DNA of 64,000 nt. It comes from Clavulina sp. PMI_390 (Eukaryota; Basidiomycota; Agaricomycetes; Cantharellales; Hydnaceae). The translations under genes were made by a program, and so were the position numbers. A model generated the notes under the pieces. It worked only from the letters and a program-made list of their open reading frames with translations. It searched no databases and was not told the DNA's origin. Every line of letters starts with the position of its first letter. Positions within the stretch are counted from its first letter, which is position 1. Shown here piece by piece: positions 58,101 to 64,000 of this stretch. The stretch lies in NCBI GenBank assembly GCA_015039315.1, contig WIDE01000005.1, positions 276,833 through 340,832 of the forward strand, given 5' to 3'.

Positions 58101-59779
58101 GCGGTAGATTAGTAACAGGTAGGGGGCTTTGCTCGCTTTTGGCGGGGACGGTAGCCTCGTCTCCTATCCTCATGATCTCATCTCCGACGGCCTCAACAGG
58201 CTCTGGATCAGGAATCTTCAGGTCCGCCTCCGCGCTCTCAATAATTCCGTCAAGCACCTGATCAACAGATCTGCCATTCTCGTCTACAAGTGCAGACATG
58301 CGAGCAGGATCGAGGAGCTTTGATTTCCGATCTTTAGAAGAGGCTTTTGACTTTCGTTTTGTAGAGGAAGTCGACGGGCCAGCTTCATCCGTCTGAGCAC
58401 CAGAATCACCCTGGATCCACGTCTTGAAGGATCTCCAATCCCGAAGACGGTCTCGGGAATTCTGTTGAAGCTCCTTATTGATGGCGATGAGCTTGGTGTA
58501 TTTGAGTTTGAGAGCGTCGTATTCTGGGTGCGCCAGCTCAGTTGATGGGGCTGCGAGCAGGGGAGTTAACCTGGTGGAAGTTTCGTGGCGTTTCGAAGCA
58601 GGGGTCGGCGAGGCAGGGCTTAAAGGAGCTCTGTAAAGCAATAACCACGTCAAAATGAAGTTGAGCAATCGACCGTCGTGAGTAAAAACTATCGACTGAC
58701 TTTGATTTGGGCTTTTCCTTTCCCAGAGCAGGACTAAGAGTTCCAATATTTTCTGGGAGCGTAATATCGGCTGGAAAATCGCCAAAGCTATCCACAACCT
58801 TTTTAAGACTCTCGAAGCGTTTCCGGATGTCCTTAGCCTCTTGCTTGACTCTCTCGTTCTCCACGCGCAGCTCAGAGCTTTCCGTATCGCGCTGCCGTAG
58901 CAACGTCAACTCGTGAGAGGCACGGGCGAAGTCGGCTTTGCTAGACTTCAAGGCTGTACGGAGCCCGTTCATCCCCTCAATCTCTGCACGAGCAGCCGCG
59001 AGCTGTGATTGCAATGATGTAACCTCCAGGGCGGTAGACGTCATTCGAGCCGACGCCGACTCGAGTTCGCGTTGCGCTTTGTCACGGGCCGCTTCTACGC
59101 TGTGCAGATGGGCCCGAAGTGAAGACGCATCTCCAGAAGCCTTCTTGACTGAGTCGGCCATAGTCTTCAGAGTCGCATTCACCTCGCCGAGCTCAGTGCG
59201 CGTTTTGGTGAGAGCAGCATCTTTCTTGAAGAGCTCGGCTTTCAACTTGTCAAGTTCGTCCAGGGCTCGTTGACGAGAGTCTGACATTTGCTTGAGGCGA
59301 TGTGTACTCCCAGTTTGCAAGTCTTCTAACTCCTTATTCACAGAGGCAAGCTTGGTGGAAAGGGTGTTGTTTTCGGAGGTCATGGTGTCATTGATGGACT
59401 CCAGCTCATTGACTCGCAATGTGAGGGCCTTGAGCTCGGATGTAGGAGGCGGGGCATGCGAACGTGATTTACCGCGAGGGGCAGGGAGGTTCAGAGACTG
59501 TGATTCTTCCGCCTGATCAAGCGAGTCGAAGCCCAATGCACGCGTGAGGTTTTGGACGCGATGCTCAAGATCGTACTTGTCAGCAGCTAATTGCCGTGCA
59601 TACGCCTCAAAGTTGCGAAGCTGTGGGACGCGTTTGATGGTAGGATTGAGCACACACAGAAACGCAGAAATTTGAGTAAGACTTCATCGATAAGTGACAC
59701 AACTTTTCACCGCAAAAGAAGCTCCACAGACCTTGGTAGTTAGCGCGACCGTCTCTGGGTGGTCTTCATAGCTTGACAT
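55197..59779 (-). CDS. SAE2: Sae2/Ctp1/CtIP-like DNA end-resection factor
   Basis: Cofactor of the Mre11-Rad50-Nbs1 nuclease that starts resection of double-strand breaks and clears Spo11 ends in meiosis. Start 59779 with a 48-nt first exon (MSSYEDHPETVALTTK) spliced to LRNFEAYARQLAADKYDLEH, the beginning of a coiled coil of about 270 residues that may form the N-terminal oligomerisation region. A long disordered middle follows with many SP/TP sites and SETQPLSEDDFF-type blocks. The conserved C-terminal domain has YEEVVRGKEARKRMHGTDC, ECCRA (C-x-x-C class motif), then YYEDVGPLPP, SRHRHHW (RHR motif), TPPDYWLIGFPNTQQ and RRAKEMHEEKRRQIE, ending with TAG at 55197-55199. This C-x-x-C plus RHR plus G-F-P-D/N-T-Q order is diagnostic for the CtIP/Sae2 domain. 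It is much longer than yeast Sae2 and closer in size to animal CtIP. Confidence 0.9.
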
Positions 59780-60231
59780 GCGCTTTCGCGGCTATCGCAC
59801 AGGATATAGCACGACTTCGGCTTAGGTAGCGTATTGCAGGAAACGATCAGAGCAGAGTATACGGTGTTACAGTTGAAATGGAGCGAGCGACACGATGTGT
59901 TTACTGTTGTTATCGGGGAAGTGGCCAAATACGGGCCCAAACAAACAAACACCCCGTGGTCAGCCCTTTTACCGTGGCCAAACCATCACAAGCCTCACGG
60001 TCTCCCCCATTTCGCATAGCCTTTCCGTGCATCACATGCTTGTTGTAATATCTTGGGCGTCTCATCCCCATACATATCCAGGTACCAACTTCATGATATT
60101 CCAGATGATACCCTTTTTCATGCGCAGCCCACCAACACGAGAGTAGTACCGCCTCGACCAATATTTTCCTCACTCCGCCCAAAAAATCAGGCCCGAGAAA
60201 GACACAACTAGATTAACCCGTTTATCACGAA

Positions 60232-60247
60232 TTCCCATTAATGGGAA
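60232..60247. repeat. 16-bp perfect palindrome in the SAE2/oxidoreductase promoter region
   Basis: TTCCCATTAATGGGAA reads the same on both strands and is followed at 60251-60257 by another half-site, CTTCCCA. Perfect dyads of this size fit a homodimeric regulator site, but no factor is recognised. Confidence 0.8.
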
Positions 60248-60627
60248 CACTCTTCCCATCCTGGCACGAGATCATTATCGTGTGCTGATTGGCATGGGCA
60301 CGCGCATAGGGAAGATGACCGGGTCTAGTGGCTGGCCTGTCTTCTGTGGATGCCTATGGGGCATCCGAAGACGTGGACTGAGTCGGCCTCGAGCCAGGCT
60401 GGTGGACCTCGTCACGGTCATGCCCGAAGAACATGATGTAAGCTATTCAGATGAAGGGCATTTACGCTCATTCCACTCATGCATTGTTAGCTGCGTAGCC
60501 CTCCTCTTCTGCGCAGTGAGATATGAGTTAGAGAAGATAGTTATATGCTGCTCCACCAAGTGAATGTGATGACGACAGAGCTGGAGTCCCCTCCACACGA
60601 CCCAATGTTGGACTGGAATCGCTGAAT

Positions 60628-60645
60628 TTTTTTCGTCCGAAAAAA
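60628..60645. repeat. Inverted repeat TTTTTTCG-TC-CGAAAAAA
   Basis: Eight-base perfect arms separated by two bases. It could be a transcription-stop-like hairpin or chance in T/A-rich DNA. It is about 215 bp upstream of the oxidoreductase start. Confidence 0.75.
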
Positions 60646-60858
60646 GGCATCAATTTTTTTTAACCTGATAGGGTCGCGAAGTCCAGGGGTTAGCGGCGAC
60701 TGGGCGAGGGAAAACTGATAAGTCGTGCGTCACGGGGACGCGAACATTTGTTCCGAGGGAATCAATGACAAGTACAAGTTCAATCGGGGGAGCCTTCGCA
60801 CCATCCTCCTACCACCACCTCTTTCCCCTCTCCAAAAAAATTCCCCTAGACATCGATC

Positions 60859-62966
60859 ATGGCTACTAACCGTCGCAAGTCTTCTCTTGAGGCTTCCGCG
60901 CTTCAGCGCATGGTGTGTTGTCTCTCTCGTGTCTCATCGGCCACCCGCTCGATTGGCTCGATCAGTGGCCTCAGGGATGGCCGGGATGCTAACGCCGATG
61001 CATGGTAAACTCTTGATAGGACCGCCTCAAACTCACGCCGGCTAAAAATGAGGATGATGTCTTCAACATCATCTTCATCGGTGCTGGTAACATCATGTTC
61101 GGTACGTTTCCCCTCTAGTAGACGCCATAGTCTCCATTCCTCATTCTAGACCGTCTACTTACGTCCCTGGATACGACCTTTGTTCAGGTTCTGATGAGGG
61201 TCCCTGGAACCATTCATTCCGTCTCGAGCAGTGAGCATAATTTGCTGCCCTTCCCTCAGCTATCCGACCATAACGCATATTTCTTTTCACAGCAAGTTGC
61301 AAACGCGTCTCCGCGTTGTTGCCCTTGTCGATCCTAACCTCGAGCGTGCCAATGGCGTACTTACAAACAAACGGGCAACGTTCGTAGAGCTCGCTTACCG
61401 CGACACAGTGGCTGTCCCCACGATTGAGGCCTTCGTCGAGCAGAAAGACCCTAATCAAACTATCAAGTAGGTTTATTACGTCTATTACATATTCTCTACG
61501 CTAATATTTGAGGAACGAACAGTGCCATCATCGTTGGATCGCCCCCGCAATTCCGAGGCTCAGATCTGCCGGGCGCTGATATTGAGCTGAAATTGATCAA
61601 GCTCTTCCCTGGTGTCGCCATGTTCATTGAGAAGCCCGTCGCGACAGGCCCCGTGGAGCGTGCGCTCACCGTCGCGAAAGCTATCAAAGACTCATCATCT
61701 GTTTGCTCTGTTGGGTTCGTGGTACTCTTTCAGTGACATCTGACCTAGTACTGAGTGTTGCGTTTCTTAGATACATGCTTCGCTACTTGAAAGCCGTTCA
61801 ACAAATGAAGGCGATTATTGAGGACAATGACTTGGTGAGATTGCTCGTTTAAACTAGGAATATCATCTAACTTCCTATATGTCCACAGCAAGTCATGGCG
61901 ACAACTGCTCGCTACGTCGCCGCATACGATCGCATTCGCCAGACTCACTGGTGGGACAAATCAAAGAGGTCTGTGCTTCGCTATGCTTGCACCAAGTTTC
62001 CCTAGCACTCAAGCGGGGTTGTTGCCTCTAGTTGCGGTCCCATCGTCGAACAGGGCACCCACTTCTGTGAGTCTTCGTGTGTCCTACTCGTGGATTTATA
62101 ACATCGCCTCATGGTCCTTGCCCATAAACCCCTCTAGGCGATCTTTCCCGATACTTCGGAGGGGAGGTGGATATTCCTTCAGTCTCAGCCCACTCTCTTG
62201 AGTTCTACGAAGAAGCAGGCAAACTCGGCAAAATGGCATTCGATGAGGATGCTGTGATCCCAGCTGACCAACGAATTCCTCGTGTGACCAGTGCCACCTG
62301 GTACGTCTATATTGTTCCCCTGTTTCGAACAGCGATGACCAATCTACAATGAGATTTATAGGAAATACGAGAGCGGAGCCGTAGGAACCTTAACCCATGT
62401 CGTTGCCCTTCACGGAGGCCAGTACGCCTGCGAGCTGGAGGTGTACGCAGATGGTTTCCTCCTCAAGTGAGTAACAGTTTCGTGATAAATTACACCCTGG
62501 CCACTTTCTAATGTATCTTTACACCTTTTCCGCAGGCTGATTGATGTACGCTTTTCTTTTTTTGTGTGGCTTTCGTAGGCTGTTCTCTCAATTCCCTATT
62601 TGCTCTTCTCTCCGATTAGCCCTACAATGCCCCCGAACTCCGAGTGCGCCGACCAGGCGAGGAGATCGAGATGGTCTACAAATTCCCAGATGACGATCCG
62701 TTCTTCTCTGAAGCCAGCAATTTCATCGACGTTGTGGAGCAGAAGAACTACGCGTCAGAAGAAATTAACATTCTCTCTAACTATGAAGGTATGCACTTTT
62801 CTTTTTGTCGATCCTTCTATTTGTTTGCCAACGTCAGGCGCGCTGTGCTGATTGGTCATGGAAAATCTTCACTTATTGCGTAGATGCCTGCAAGACTTAT
62901 GAATTCACTTGGGCTATTCGTGAGGCGAGCGAGAAGTCTCGCAAGATTCCCCCGGGTGTCATGTAA
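60859..62966 (+). CDS. Gfo/Idh/MocA-family NAD(P)-dependent oxidoreductase
   Basis: Probable dehydrogenase for a sugar, polyol or similar substrate; the exact substrate is unknown. Seen: the Rossmann start is IIFIGAGNIMFG near 61068 (G-x-G-x-x-x-F/G pattern), followed by RVVALVDPNLERANG. The conserved cofactor-domain end MFIEKPVATGP (E-K-P motif) is near 61620. GYMLRYLKAVQQMK and the C-terminal domain with CGPIVEQGTHFCDLSRYFGG (D-x-x-x-H-like catalytic region near 62040) and GAVGTLTHVVALHGG follow. It ends in SRKIPPGVM with TAA at 62964-62966. About eleven short introns. The first exon is a short basic leader (MATNRRKSSLEASALQRM). Similar proteins are widespread in basidiomycetes with no fixed substrate. 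Confidence 0.9.
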
Positions 62967-63315
62967 AATGCTCTGTGGAGTCTCTATATGTGACATCATT
63001 TGCTCTTGTCCGCTCTATACATCGATGTGTGTGCTTATCGACACACGGATGTATCAAAACGTTATGTACTAGTACCATTACCAAGTAGATCAAGATGTAG
63101 GAACGAGTCGCCCAGCCAAAAATATAAAGGGAGTACATCGTAACCAACTGATTGGTTGGACGGGAGGATCTTCTCCAGCAAGTGATCGGCAAAAGTGTTC
63201 AATGGGAGCGAATAAAGATACAGGGTGTTGCACAAGGTGGATGGTTGTAGCAAAGTGGTTGCGATCCTGTCTAGTTCTATGGATCAAGCAAGGGTATAGG
63301 TCCAATCACAAGGAA
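62967..63315. other. 3' flanks of the oxidoreductase and the right-edge carrier gene
   Basis: 349 bp between convergent genes. No supported gene and no notable motif. Confidence 0.45.
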
Positions 63316-64000
63316 TTATCCTCGTGTCTGTGAAGGTATTTTGGTAGTGAGCGGCGAACCGATGGCGGCTACTGGAGTGAACTCACAGATTCAGCATTCA
63401 TTGCGCGCAACAATGCTTCGTATACAAAGTATGCTGACGAGTTCACAGGGAATGCTCGAATAATGCATGGCGTAAAACCGCGGTAGAAACCACGGAGTCC
63501 GTAAGAGTTATACACTCGACGAGCCACGTGTGGTATTGACAATCGTTGAGCACGGGATTTGTCCAAGGGTTGAACCATGATTTGACTGCGAAGGAGAGTT
63601 ACGTCAAAAGATTCTGCGGCAGAAACGAGAGCAGTCTCACGCACTTTTTGATGCTATCAAATGGCATAGCGAACACCCAGAACACGAAAGAAGCGAGTCC
63701 TCCAGCAAAAAACGTTTTCGTCCCAGTGCTTAGCTGTGGAATCCCAATATCGGGTCATCAGCATCGCATTTTGTAGTTCCGCCATCTTTGCGCAATTACG
63801 AACCTGATTAGGTGTACCATCAAGTTTCGAGAATGATCTCATCAGGACCTCAATGCCCCCAAACATCCAAAAGAAGTTTGCACGAAAGAGCATGCTGGCA
63901 GGGAGTCCTGACCAGAGTCCTGGAACTCCTTGGGCCCGTACTATTTGCCTGATAGCATCGATAGGACCTTTGAATTGTCGATCTGCTACATTTCTCTGTG
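63316..64000 (-). CDS. Mitochondrial carrier family protein (5' part outside window)
   Basis: Inner-membrane transporter. Seen on the minus strand: GLWSGLPASMLFRANFFWMFGG near 63870 (end of the second carrier repeat), then KTFFAGGLASFVFWVFAMPFDSIK near 63700, the P-x-D-x-x-K signature of the third repeat. After an intron of about 60 nt come QIMVQPLD and GLRGFYRGFTPCIIRAFPVNS, ending FVYEALLRAMNAES. The final codons depend on a last intron: splicing gives a short STRG end with TAA at 63316-63318; reading through ends at 63369. The R-A-F-P-V-N-S-A motif is typical of the carnitine/ornithine carrier branch, so that is the best guess for substrate class. The start and the first repeat lie beyond base 64000. 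Confidence 0.85.

Larger units (their letters stand above)
59780..60858. other. Divergent promoter region between SAE2 and the oxidoreductase gene
   Basis: 1.08 kb without a supported gene. It contains a 16-bp perfect palindrome at 60232-60247, a short T/A hairpin at 60628-60645 and a second T-run at 60653-60661. A C/T-rich, A-run-containing leader lies at about 60805-60845, just before the ATG at 60859. Confidence 0.55.

Overview
The window looks like gene-dense nuclear DNA from a filamentous basidiomycete, probably an agaricomycete. The reasons are many short GT-AG introns (mostly about 50-80 nt) in nearly every gene, tightly packed eukaryotic genes on both strands, and fungal families such as a TEY MAP kinase, a Zn2Cys6 regulator, Gid4, Nsl1 and Sae2/CtIP. 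The genus cannot be fixed from sequence alone. I found no rRNA, tRNA, CRISPR array or recognisable transposon. I annotate 25 protein genes; the first and last run off the window.

Layout. 1-3169 (-): Sfi1-like centrin-binding protein, divergent from DNA topoisomerase III (3417-7528, +). 7742-15117 (+): a coiled-coil protein of unknown role, an Nsl1/Mis14 kinetochore subunit and a large RhoGEF. 16073-29780 (-): asparagine synthetase, a Fus3/Kss1-type MAP kinase, a DHX35-type DEAH helicase, an unknown basic protein, an LYR-motif protein and an Mss116-like DEAD-box helicase. 30252-30927 (+): a small unknown protein, followed by about 1.8 kb without a gene. 32719-44343: three divergent pairs with only 80-87 bp between start codons: MYND protein/OGG1, N-myristoyltransferase/mitochondrial carrier, and Zip3-like RING protein/LEA2-like membrane protein. 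44591-52213 (+): Ran GTPase, a Zn2Cys6 protein and a proline-rich protein. 53238-59779 (-): Gid4 and a Sae2/CtIP-like end-resection factor. 60859-62966 (+): a Gfo/Idh/MocA oxidoreductase. 63316-64000 (-): the 3' part of another mitochondrial carrier.

The genes are mostly housekeeping. Several concern DNA repair, recombination and chromosome segregation (SFI1, TOP3, NSL1, OGG1, the Zip3-like gene, SAE2/CtIP), but they are spread across the window and nothing shows that they are co-regulated. The most notable non-coding signal is a perfect 11-bp inverted repeat (42945-42977) whose 11-nt centre holds a TATA box, lying between the divergent start codons of the Zip3-like and LEA2-like genes. Others are three micro-exons in TOP3 that each encode a zinc-knuckle core, SCB/MCB-like motifs between SFI1 and TOP3, and a Gcn4/Cpc1-type TGACTCA site upstream of asparagine synthetase.

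Exon boundaries were inferred by eye from reading frame, GT-AG sites and family similarity. Where I give exon coordinates I checked the frame; elsewhere only the start and stop are meant to be precise.
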